Position numbers and translations under genes: made by a program
The notes under the pieces: model-generated
What the model saw: only the letters and a program-made list of their open reading frames with translations
What the model was told of the DNA's origin: nothing
Database searches by the model: none
Shown here: piece after piece, positions 54,200 through 64,000 of the stretch
How positions within the stretch are numbered: the first letter of the stretch is position 1
Layout: each line of letters opens with the position of its first letter
Source of the DNA: Quillaja saponaria
Lineage: Eukaryota; Streptophyta; Magnoliopsida; Fabales; Quillajaceae
Reading direction: 5' to 3'
Length of the DNA: 64,000 nt
Assembly (NCBI GenBank): GCA_029379385.1
Contig: CM055611.1
Span: forward strand, 9,300,001-9,364,000

Positions 54200-55470
54200 G
54201 AAAATATTTTGTGTGGTAGCTAAAGGAATTTAGACCTATTGAATACGAGTTGAACCTTAGAAATAATTTCTCTAAAACAATTTATAGCCGAGCCATGGCC
54301 CAGCTAGGCCGTGGGTCCGCCACTGCTTGTTGTATGGCTATGAGTATGATGAGCCTTATTTCTAATTTTAGATTAATTTTGGGTATTCTCATTTGAAATT
54401 TTGGAGATTAATATTGTTCGGTTTTGAACAAGGCTGAATCATGTGTCAGTATAGAATTAATAAGTGTTGTTTAATGTTACTTTGAAGGTACTCTACATGG
54501 GGTAGTCTTGAGAGAACAAAACAACAATACTAACTGTAAACAAACAAAAGAATACAATTGATATCGAAAGTTTTGTTAGAAAACTGGATTTAAAAATAAT
54601 GGGGAAATAACTTATAACATGGCCTAAAACTTGATAAATTGGTGCTTATAGAATTAAGGACTCTTTAGAGGATGTATAAGATTATTTATGAGTCTTTATA
54701 TAGTATTTGACAATAATATAATAATATAAATTTATAATATTAGGAAGAATAATAGTATAATTATATTGTAATTCATAGATTAATTTTGAGAACTTATAAA
54801 AAATTTATTACTCATGGCATTACTCAAAGATATTCGAACCTAGAAAATCAATGAAATGAAAACATATTTTTTATCAACAGGCTAACTCTTTAAGGATACA
54901 TTATTTAATTTTACTATCTAATTCTATACACTAAACAAGTTCGAAGTGTTAAGTATGATGCGGTGCTTGAGATTGAGTCTACCTCTTTCTTGAATCTTGT
55001 ACACCTAGTCGATTTACTACTTCAGTACTTATATAAATGCATTTTCTTAACGTGCAACTTCAAAAAATACAATTTTTAAAAATACCCACCTTTTTTTTTT
55101 TATTCTTTCCCTCGAAACAATCGTTGATTTGAATTTCTTTTATTTAATACATTGAAATTTTCATGCCAATTTGACGAAATTTATCTTATGACATGAAAGT
55201 TAGCATTCTTCACAGTTGATTCAGTATCACTTACCTACCTTGTATGCATGTTCGGGACATCATTTAATAAAACACTTTGTTCCTTATAAAGACACGATGA
55301 ATGTGCGTACAATTGTAAGGAATAGTACTACAAGATTGTTGTCTGAAAGAAGTACTCGAGGAAATACAATATGTACAAGAAAATGAAAGAAATTTAAACA
55401 AAATCTTTGACTGAGTGCAGGGTCTCTGCAAATCTAGTATGTATATATAGGCTCCTACTTTCCGCTGTAT
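54200..55470. other. Intergenic DNA downstream of the TIR-NBS gene
   Basis: AT-rich. The stretch nearest 55470 probably holds the 3' UTR of the minus-strand TIR-NBS gene. Nothing else recognisable. Confidence 0.45.
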
Positions 55471-58400
55471 TCAATCAAAGCTAGAATCCCCATCATGAGC
55501 TTGCTTTTGTCCCTAAAATGATAAAATGATGTTTGGCAAATGAGATGTTAAAGAGGTGTATATACTTCAAAATCAATGAAATGTCAAGATACAATAAATA
55601 GTACCTGAATAGGCTTCTTTTGACGTTGTATGAGCAAACGTCCCTTCAGATACATTTCTTTCTCAGTGGTCTATAAATCGAAGTCATTTAATATTAGTCA
55701 CAAATTGAATTGAGAAAAAACAATAAATTCAATGGGTTAACAATTTTCTTCTTGTATACCAATTGATGTAGAACTTGAATATATTCCTGGAGTTCTCCAA
55801 TTATCCGACGACTTTGCTGAAAGTGTCCTAAAATCGCCTACATAATACATAAAGATAATCAAATCAATTTCAGTCAACTTATGATTAACAGGTCTGTACT
55901 AATAATTAAGAGGGAAGAAAATAAGTTATCATTCCTTCTAAATAAAACTAAACAAAGGAAGTTTAATTTACCTGTATATTTGGTGGTAAAGGAAGCCCTT
56001 GAGCCAAAAATATTTGATCAATTCCAAAAGCATTTAGCAATTGCAGATTTCTAGTTGTTATGATGATTTTACTTCCCAAACCAAACCAACTACGACTTCC
56101 AACAAGTGCATACAATTGCTCCAAATCATCCACATCATCAAGAACAATTAGAACTTTCTTAAAGGAAAGTTTGTCCTTTATCATATCCATACCTCTAGTA
56201 ACATTTAAAATGTTTATATTCCTTTCTAATAGAATATCAGAAAGAAGCTTTTCTTGTAAATAAACTAGACCATTTGACTGCCTTGAATTTTGGCTTACAT
56301 TAGAAAGAAAGCTGCTAGATTCAAATGTGTAAAAGGTTTGCTCATAAACAGCTTTGGCAATTGCTGTTTTTCCCATTTTACTTTCACCACATATCCCTAC
56401 CATGAGAACATCATCCTTCCCAACTTGCAAGAAGAGATTCAGGTACTGATCACATGTATCATATCTAAGAGGATAGATGGAAATGTTGAGATTTGTGGGT
56501 ATTCTCTTCTCTACAATGTCTTCAACAAGTTTACCCACTAAAAGAGACTCAATCCTGGAAGTATTCAAGGGTTGAACATAAGTTCTTAAAAAAGACAAGA
56601 ATGTACTATGGAAAAGACAATAATGTACCATGTATACTCAGAGATAAAGTCAAATTTAAGCTTAAAAGATCCACCGAGTAATAGAAAGAGGAATTAAAAT
56701 GAAACATTTAGCTGTTACCATTAGCTCAGACAGTCAGCCAATTTGTTTTTGGAGGGCGAGGATACAGCAACTGTATTACTAATAATGCATAATAGATTGT
56801 ACAAGGTTATTAAGGGAAGAAGGTTCTCATGTGCTTGCTACTGTGCATACAAATGATGAACCAATTGACACTCATGATGAATCTTACTTGTATAATATAT
56901 TGAGTTTAATAAGCGAAATAGGAAAAAATGGATCAAGGCAAGTGCATTCAAAATATTCATTTTATCATTGTTCCTAGAGCCCATTATCAATATTTTTTGT
57001 TTTTTCAAAGGGTACGTACTGCCAAGGGTTTAAGTAATAAACCATTTCCTCACCTCGAAGACTGTTCTATTGTTTCTGGAAAGGATAGGGCTATGGGTGA
57101 GAATGAAGAAGATTCAACAGATGTAGTTGAATGATTGAATAAAGAGGCAACTGTACAAGGGACTGAAGATGCAGAATCTGGAGTTGATCCAAGGACGAAT
57201 GTTACTTATGATAGCAAGTCAGTTAACCAAGCTGCTATAACTCCAAATACCAACCACGGTGAGTATGTCAATGGAAATGGAGGAAATTACTCAATTCATT
57301 TTCAGATAAACAAGAAGAGGGTAAGAGGCACTGCAGATGTAGTGGAGAGTCTTCTCGCTGTTATGAAAAAATTAAGAAAATCTTATGAAGGGACATCTGC
57401 AAGCATTGCCAAGCTTGCAAGATGTTTTGAACTTGAAGCTGATAGGGCTAACATAAGTTCCAAGCTTTTGAGAAAATCCCGAGGCTTGATGGGAACAAGA
57501 TAGATTTCTTTTTCACACTGCCTGACAACATCAAGAGGCAATACTTTACTCAACCTATTGGCTTTTTTGTTGCTGCCTCTGTACAAGACAGTTATCATTT
57601 ACTGTATATGATCCTAGTTTTGCATGAAGCAGTGTAGATACAAGGGCCAGGTGCTTTTAGCTGTGAACTAGTTTCTATGTTTGATATATGAAAGAGTAAG
57701 TTGATATATTTGGCTTGATACTAAAGGTTTATTAGATGGATATACCCTACTTGGATTTTGTAAAACAGCTCTCATTTTTCATCAAGGTTGAGAAAATGTC
57801 AAAGGAACTGAACTCCACTTTTCTTGTGCTTATTCCAAAGGTGTCTGGTGCTAAAACTTCACCCAGTCCAGACTAATTAGACACTATAAACAGGTATAGA
57901 AGTTGATTTTAAAGATTGTTGCTACTAAACTGAGACCCCTTTTGAAGAAAAAAATTATATATCATTTCCAATTGGCTTTTGTACCAACAGATGGATTGCA
58001 CAAAATACCAAAATGGCCAAGAAATTGTGAATTCTTCCAAAAAGAGGGAAGGGGTCTGTTTAGTACTAAATTCAGCTGTGTATCACTGCTCCCTCATGCT
58101 CAGTGCTGTTAAATGGTAGTCCATGTGGTTTTTTCTAACCTACAAGGGCGATAAGGCAGGTGTTTTCTTCTCCAAAAAATATTCAGAAATTCAAGAGCAG
58201 AACTTTTGTGCTATACTTCAAAAGATCAACAAGAATCCGAAGTATGTTGGCAATCCTTTGTTTCTGTTTCCTGATTGATGGGAGTCTGAGTTAAAGTGTA
58301 GAAGTATCCTTGGATTCCATGGATGGGAAATTTCAAGCCTCTTCCCATGATAATTTTGTTGAAAATAGTAATCTCAAAGTATGTGATCTTTTAACTCTGG

Positions 58401-60646
58401 ATTCTATTAGTTGGGATGATAAAAAACTTCTCAATCTGTTTACACAGCACTCTGTTGAGTGGATAAATAGAATTAAAGTGCTGATCAGAAGGGGAACTAC
58501 AGTTATTAATACGAATGCCAGTTGGAAAAAGGAGTATTTCAGCTAAGTCAGCATTGGCTTGATCAAGACCAAAGATTCAGCACAGATAATAGAAATGGGT
58601 GAGAAAATTTGGAAGGCAAAGCTGCATGAAAGAGTCCCTGCTGTATTGCAAATGAAGCTCTCACAGTGGGAAAGAAGATAGCAAATTTGTGAAGCTAATT
58701 TGGCTAGTAGTCATCAACAGTACTTTCAATTAGAGAATATACCCAGCTTGGAGATGTCACATTGGATTGAAACAGGATAGATAGCTTCTACTTGCTCACC
58801 CATCTTGTACCTATTGTTGGACTGGTAGACAGGTAGACAGGTAGACAGGTAGATGCTAATAGGAGTAGCTCAAAGTTTAGCGAATCAGGGTTTGGATTGT
58901 TTGTATCTTGGGCCAGAGGAAGTTATCATTCTTCCTGGTTCTCTTAGGATTTGTATTAAGTTGTATATTATCAATAAAAGAAAAAGACATATAGATCTAT
59001 TGCAGATTTTACTTGAATGTTCTGTTTCTTCAAAATTTTGATGGAAGCTGTGTTGCAAAATAAGAGAATTTATAACTCAATGAATAGTCGAGAATTAGTT
59101 AAGGAGAAGCATGTATGGGAATCAGATTTACAGAGTGTGTATAGTTTAAAGGTTCAGTATATGTAATTAATATTAGAAAGTTTTAGAGTATAAAAGAGTA
59201 TAGAGACATGTTGTATCTAAGCATCCAAAAATTAAGGAATAGATTCAAGACTAAGATTTTCGCACCGAGACATGTTGTATAAGCAGATTTTATATATTTA
59301 CATATATTGAGCCAAATTTCAAACAAAGAGCTCAGTTGCAATACTAGACTTGATTGTCCACAAAAGCCATGTTAAGTTATGGTGGAGCTTTTTACTTCTA
59401 TGGTCGTGGGGGAGAAGTTGTGAGCATCGGAAATTTGGACTTGCTAGAGGGCGAGCCTTGGCGCAACGGTAAAGTTGTTCCTTTGGTGACCTGTAGGTCA
59501 CGGGTTCGAGGCGTGAAAACAGCCTCTTTGCAAAAATGTAAGGGAAAGGCTGCGTACATGTGCGCCCACCCTCCCCTACCCCGCAATAGCCGGGGAGCAC
59601 TTTGTGCACCGGGTGAGCCCTTTTTTATGTATGGTGAATTTTGCCTTTACCCATCTAACCTTGGTGAGTTGGTGGTGTTTGTTCTTGTTCACAGATGCAG
59701 ATGCATGTGTTTAGAATTTACATGTTGGGTATATAGAAGAGAAGTTTTTCTACTCTTCAAAATGAAATATGTTATTGTACTAAAATTTTATTCAATAAAA
59801 AATAATAATGGCATAGTCGAAGGACGTAAAATTTTATGTCTTTGATTACTTTGTAGGGTATTTTCTCTTTCCTTTTTCAGAATTTACATGTTCTTTTTTA
59901 GAAGACTATAGCATTCTCTGCCCTAAATTAGTAAAATTGATTATGTACCAAAACAACACCAACAAAAATATAAGAGTTTAGTAACACTGAAAAGTAATGT
60001 CCTGTGTACCTTTCCAGGACGAATAATCAAACCCCATGATATGACAAAGAAGGAAGTAAGAAGCAAATAGTAAAAATATAGGAAATTAGTAAGAAACAAA
60101 CAAATGGGAAGGAAAAGAAAAGTTAAATTACCTGCTGCTACCGCGATGATCCCATCCACTTAAATTCCCAGCTTCTTTGAGAGCAGATTTCCACCTTCTC
60201 CACCAAACACGCCCTTGGATCTGTGCATTAACTAGTTTGAACGCATCCCCTCTTTGTTTTCTTATATCAGATGGATCCATATCATAGAAAATTGGCAAAA
60301 CAATCAAACCCCATCTTTGTCTACACCGTAAAATCACAACAAGCTCTTCAAGACACCAGCTTGTGTAAACATAGTCTTTTGAGAACAGAACCACACAAAT
60401 TTTTGACATCCCAATTGCTTCTTTTAGCTCTCTTTTAAGATTTGTTCCCTTCTGAATTTTTCTCAGCTGCTTCTCATCCTTGAAGGTAGGAACTCCACGG
60501 ATTGTCAAAGAAGTACTCATCATATCTGCTATAAATTTGATCTGGGGGTCATCATTTTTAAGGCTGATGTATACCTCGTGTTTCTGGGTAGAGCTAGAGG
60601 TAGCAGATGAGGAAGCCATTGCTAACCCAAGATTTTCTTTTGCCAT
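55471..60646 (-). CDS. TIR-NBS protein with short NBS and novel C-terminal tail
   Basis: TIR-NBS proteins act in plant immune signalling; plant TIR domains can cleave NAD+. Exons on the minus strand: 60646-60132, 56554-55972, 55837-55760, 55670-55605, 55512-55471; 1284 nt, 427 aa, phases consistent. TIR (about residues 20-166): the catalytic Glu is probably E101 in SWCLEEL, but the usual SFRGEDTR is SLKNDDPQ. The junction gives SSRIESLLVGKLVEDI, a normal TIR-to-NBS linker. NBS: Walker A GESKMGKT (228-235), kinase 2 KVLIVLDDV (305-313), RNBS-B GSKIIITTR (332-340). Then, without ARC1/ARC2 helices or LRRs, it reaches GLPLPPNIQ (358-366) and a 61-residue tail (367-427) rich in Ile, Leu, Gln and basic residues, possibly a coiled coil, which I do not recognise. 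Intron 1 is 3.6 kb and full of transposon debris. Upstream lies a minisatellite. Tail exons rest on frame and splice sites only. Confidence 0.8.
56928..57503 (+). pseudogene. MYB/SANT-like protein fragment in intron 1
   Basis: Plus strand, antisense to the host gene. KGLSNKPFPHLEDCSIVSGK DRA text, then a stop at 57132-57134, then the same frame continues to KKRVRGTADVVESLLAVMKK and later SIAKLARCFELEADRANISS. This resembles the Myb/SANT-like proteins related to Harbinger transposons (L10-interacting MYB type). The MYB helices themselves are missing. Dead fragment. Confidence 0.6.
57770..59080 (+). pseudogene. LINE remnant in intron 1 of the TIR-NBS gene
   Basis: Plus-strand pieces: LNSTFLVLIPKVSGAK (about 57805), ILKIVATKLRPLLKKKI then FQLAFVP (57905), both RT landmarks. 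Further on are WDDKKLLNLFTQHSVEWI (58414) and KIWKAKLHERV (58605), typical of the region between RT and RNase H in plant LINEs. Stops are frequent and large parts are missing. Confidence 0.65.
58824..58853. repeat. GGTAGACA microsatellite
   Basis: Nearly four copies of an eight-base unit GGTAGACA inside the LINE remnant. Confidence 0.9.
59451..59626 (+). mobile_element. tRNA-derived SINE in intron 1 of the TIR-NBS gene
   Basis: About 176 bases with a pol III box A (TGGCGCAACGG at 59459-59469) and box B (GGTTCGAGGC at 59503-59512). A SINE body follows (AAAACAGCCTCTTTGCAAAA, AAGGCTGCGTACA, TGCACCGGGTGAGCCC), ending in TTTTTT. The body matches my memory of the widespread angiosperm Au-type SINE. 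It is a SINE and not a tRNA gene because no cloverleaf closes. No clear target-site duplication was found. The terminal T run is typical of this group. Confidence 0.85.
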
Positions 60647-60774
60647 TTTCTCTTGCTATATTATCTTAGAGGCTTAAAAGATAATTAACTTTCTGGGTTC
60701 ATTCTTAGCAATAAATAAATAAACTTTCTGGGATCTAATTATATTTATTTCTTGACTTTCATTGGATTATTTTT

Positions 60775-61225
60775 CACACAAGGTCATACAAGGCCTGGGT
60801 AAATCATAACCTGGCCTGATAAAATCTAAGTGCGACTCGATAAAATTATTATTGGGCCTTGGTCTATAAAAGAGTTACTGTTTACACAAGGTCATTTATA
60901 AGCCGACTTGGTAAAACTCAAGCCCAGTTCAATAAAATTATTGATAGGCCTGGCCGTAAAGAGGTTACTGTTCACGCCAATCTAACGCCCGAGTAAACCC
61001 TAGCCAGTAGGGTAAAACTATTGTTAGACCTAACTTAATACGAAATTACTGTTTACACAAGACCCGAATAAACCCTAGCCAATAGGGTAAAATTATTGTT
61101 AGGCCTAACTTAATACGAAATTACTGTTTACACAAGGCCATCTAAGATCCTGATATAACATATTCTGGCCTGATAAAATCATAATGGCCCTGGGCCCAAA
61201 AAATATTACTGTTCACACACCCACC
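60775..61225. repeat. Minisatellite upstream of the TIR-NBS gene
   Basis: TTACTGTTTACACAAG-like cores at 60875, 60965, 61046, 61121 and 61205, spaced 75-90 bases, plus a partial copy near 60775. The two middle units (from about 60990 and 61066) are nearly identical and each contains AAACCCTAGCC, a telo-box-like motif. The array begins about 130 bases before the TIR-NBS start codon, so it lies in the promoter region. Confidence 0.82.
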
Positions 61226-61727
61226 TATGCAAAAATAAAATACTGAAGTCATTTTCACCGACACTGCTTAAAATAGATTGCGGGCAAGTGTTAGTCCTAA
61301 TCTTACTTTTATTTCTTTTAATCTGAGTACTGTACCCTGAAGACCATAATTAACTAAAAAAGCAGAAAAGATAGTTTTGTACCCATTAACGTATTTTCAA
61401 ATCCTTTTCAAACATACTTGATAGAAAAAAAAAATATATATATCCTTTTAAACATAGTGTTCACATTAACAAGTCCTAATATTTCATATTTTTTAACTGT
61501 TAACAACTAATTCCTATATTTTGATCTGGTTACTTGCAGCCTGTGAAAATAACTTTTATATACTTGAAAGCTACCGTGGGTTATGCTAATGTCGATTGGA
61601 TTGGTTGTTTTAATTTTGCTCACTATTGAATTATTATTATTTTTCTTGGTCTCAACAATATTTTTCAAACACTAAGAAACAACCTATAGTTTGTAGGTCC
61701 AAGCACTAAATTGAAATATCGTTTAGT

Positions 61728-61839
61728 TGCCTTCATTTTAGATGTATCCTACAAATTACTACACTTGTTGAAGGATCTTAGGGTGCCTTTATTTTAGATG
61801 TATCTTATTGATTACCACTATTGTTGAAGGATCTTTGGG
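61728..61839. repeat. 56-base tandem duplication
   Basis: Two adjacent copies starting at 61728 and 61784 share TTTTAGATGTATC, ATTAC and TTGTTGAAGGATCTT with a few changes. Confidence 0.8.
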
Positions 61840-61938
61840 TGTTTTCTTGAAATAATTTCTAATTATTTTATGTGATAATATTAGTGTCATTATCTTGCAG
61901 TTAATCCTAGTTTACACGATAAATAAAATATATTAAGG

Positions 61939-62048
61939 TTGATTTTTATTTTGTTTATGAAAAAGCTGCTTATGGTAACATTGGTGTTTGGTTTGTTCCT
62001 ATTGATAAACTTGCCGATATCTTTACTAAACGCTTTAAAGAAAAATGA
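61939..62048 (+). pseudogene. Copia RNase H C-terminal fragment
   Basis: The frame reads VDFYFVYEKAAYGNIGVWF then PIDKLADIFTKRFKEK and a TGA stop. This is the very end of a Ty1-copia polyprotein (the ADIFTK motif). The rest of the polyprotein is absent upstream. An LTR-like repeat follows, as would be expected. Confidence 0.8.
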
Positions 62049-62123
62049 TATTATAATTATATGATAATTTATTATTATATTTTATTATTTATTTTATTAT
62101 GTAAAATTAAAATTTAATATTTT

Positions 62124-63830
62124 ATTTATTAGTATTTACTATTAAGTTGTTAGATTTAAGTTGTTAGATTTGATATTATTTATGTTTTTATCCTACAGTT
62201 TTATGTAAAACTTATATAAAAACTTAGAATGCACGAAATTTTGACAAATTGAATATTAAGAGCAAGTTTGCAAGCTTCCCAAACTCTATTTTCCTCTAAT
62301 TCCCTCTCCCTTTCTTGCTTTCCTATCAATTTCTCATCATCTCTCCCCCACTTTCTCCCTAATTCCCTATTTTCCCCTACTATCCTACATCAAATTTGTT
62401 ATTAGAGCCGAATTCTTGCCTTTCCCAGCCAAACACCACAAAATAATAAGTTGAAATTGGACATGAGCCACTATCACCTTCTTCAGCAACCCAATCTGCC
62501 ATAAACCACCACACTCCGTTGTAAACCACCATTCACAGCCACATAACTTCACCGTTATTGTAACTTGAGCCCCCCCCCCCCCCCCCCCCCCCCCCCGCGA
62601 ACCAACTAATAATTCTTTTCAAGTCATCATATCAAACAAAGCCAATCAAGCAAGCGATAGAATAGAGCTATGGATACGGATCGTAGGCAAGCTAGTTACT
62701 CCGTTCGGCCTTCCATGCCCCAACTCCAACAAACTCCACCAGATCTCAATGAAAAGCCACCCAAACACTACACAAAGATATCCACACCACGGCCACAAAT
62801 AAAACGCAAAATCACTAGTTTAATGTTCCAAAACCTCTAAAATTAATCACCATCAAGATCAAGAAATCTATCTACAAATCCATAAAAAAAACGCCTTAAT
62901 AGGACACCGTGGTACACCACATGCGCACGACACGTGACAGCTTTGGACATCCATGTGCAAGAAGCACTCGATGACACGTCATCCACCCAAGTCAGCAAAC
63001 ACGTGAGCCGTAAGGACACTTGTCAACAAGTAACCGGCTGGTTTGCTTGTCATCAAACACATCATCACCCATGAAGGCAAGTCCCATCATCGTCCACTTC
63101 AGTATTGCCACATTAACACCACGTCAACAAAGTTGAGCGTCGGTTCAGAACTTTGACTAGCTTAGTTCAAGCCCTTCTAACTCGATTTTACCGCTAACTT
63201 AAATCGGTTCCCTAGGCTATCGAGCCTTTTGAGTCTGATTTTGAGATTATTTTCTAAAATTTTGTATCGAAATGCTAAAATTAGTACTACCTTCTTACTT
63301 TAGCAGTTTATTTTTTATTTTATCATACTTTTTGAATTTTATTAGCTTCTCAAGTTGCTTTACTTAGATTTCAGTTTTTATTTATTTATTATTATTATCA
63401 ATTTTTAAAAATTAAAAATAAAAAAGTGCAAAAACAGAAAAGGGTTAGTTTTTAGATGTACAATGTCTTGGCATCATGGTTAAATTCATATTTTTATTCA
63501 TCGTTTATTAGATATACCATTAAAGAGCATATTTTGTCTAGATTCTCGATTTTGAGACTTGAGTTTCATAGAGTTGTAAAAAATAGAAATGAAGCTGCAA
63601 TTATACAAATTGAGATTTATAGAAATATCCCTATTATATTTTTTAATTACACCTCTAGGATTTCGATTGTCATTGAGTTATTTGAGTTTTATTTATAAGT
63701 ATTTACTATTAGGTTGTTAAATTTAATGTTATTTACTTTTCTATCATAGTATGCATTTATGGATGGAACTTTTGACAATTTGAATATTGAGAGCAAGTTT
63801 GCAAGCTTCCCAGACCCTGGCTTCTTCATT
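62124..63830 (+). repeat. LTR-like direct repeat pair with a decayed primer site
   Basis: About 165 bases at 62124-62290 recur, diverged, at 63691-63830 (landmarks GTATTTACTATTA, then TTGAATATT, GAGCAAGTTTGCAAGCTTCCC). The first copy follows the copia RNase H fragment and precedes TTGTTATTAGAGCC (62397-62410), which looks like a decayed tRNA-iMet primer site. The short stretch between the copies has no recognisable polyprotein; 63456-63698 is open but unrecognised. This fits two copia copies sharing an LTR, or an internal deletion. Confidence 0.55.
62570..62596. repeat. Poly-C tract (C27)
   Basis: Twenty-seven consecutive C residues in AT-rich LTR-like DNA. The length may be unreliable, and an assembly join here is possible. 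Confidence 0.85.
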
Positions 63831-64000
63831 CCCTCCCTATATCAGGCTTACTTGCCTTTACATTAATATTATGTTTTTAAAAATTGGATCAGCCAATTAG
63901 ACCATTATCCGAGTAACGAATCAAAATAGATTAAACCTAGAATTTGTTTTGGTGGTTGGACTGATCAAAATTGCTAAAAATAAAAATAATCAATAGAATC

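Noticed and set aside
59451..59530. Possible tRNA gene (box A and box B present)
   Set aside because: The sequence continues into a SINE body and no complete cloverleaf with an acceptor stem can be folded by eye.
59319..59845. Open frames of 96 and 163 codons around the SINE
   Set aside because: Their GC-rich part is the tRNA-derived SINE, which is not protein-coding.
60775..61225. CRISPR-like repeat-spacer array
   Set aside because: The units are tandem minisatellite copies with diverged, non-unique intervals in a plant nuclear context. No cas genes are present.
63456..63698. 80-codon open frame near the window end
   Set aside because: Slight resemblance to a copia gag start (a VLASWL-like piece), but too weak to call. 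It is described only as part of the LTR-like region.

Overview
This is a plant nuclear window. Its genes have many GT-AG introns, its intergenic DNA is very AT-rich, and it is packed with plant transposons. A TIR-type NBS resistance-like gene points to a eudicot, since TIR-NBS-LRR genes are largely absent from grasses. I cannot name the species. No bacterial, organellar or CRISPR-like content was seen.

Layout. (1) 1-2998 (+): the 3' part of a FAR1/FHY3-family transcription factor gene, entered inside the FAR1 domain. It has a one-base frameshift near 590 and a C-terminus built from seven short in-frame exons. (2) 6697-17339 (+): a complete 13-exon GH1 beta-glucosidase gene (510 aa) whose exons all still join in frame. 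Intron 3 holds a LINE 3' end and a small inverted-repeat element. Intron 12 holds a 4.7-kb Ty1-copia element in the opposite orientation. (3) 19860-20668 (+): a decayed TIR-NBS copy. (4) 22690-40690: a transposon belt with a copia RT remnant, a CACTA element with TNPA- and TNPD-like remnants, AGCTGA-rich repeats, an L1-type LINE, and a Mutator-like element with long inverted repeats nested in an older inverted-repeat element. (5) 41105-44200 (+): a complete 5-exon HEMC gene (381 aa), the chloroplast porphobilinogen deaminase of tetrapyrrole synthesis. (6) 44201-54100: long-LTR-like debris with a 1.07-kb Mutator-like MITE, a CACTA deletion derivative, and fragments of another CACTA element. (7) 55471-60646 (-): a 5-exon, 427-aa TIR-NBS gene with an unusual tail, whose large first intron contains a MYB/SANT-like fragment, a LINE remnant and a SINE. 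(8) 60775-64000: a minisatellite upstream of the TIR-NBS gene, then copia/LTR debris.

Most interesting point. The TIR-NBS gene at 55.5-60.6 kb does not continue into ARC2 and LRRs. It breaks off at a GLPL-like motif and splices into three small exons that code for a 61-residue tail. The decayed copy 35 kb away breaks at the same place and keeps the first tail exon at the same 78-nt length with matching hydrophobic positions. This suggests an older family with a fixed TIR/short-NBS/coil-tail design, not a single accident.

Limits. Exon boundaries were assigned by hand from reading frame, GT-AG sites and family knowledge. No database search, alignment program or expression data was used. Transposon limits are approximate unless terminal repeats are named.
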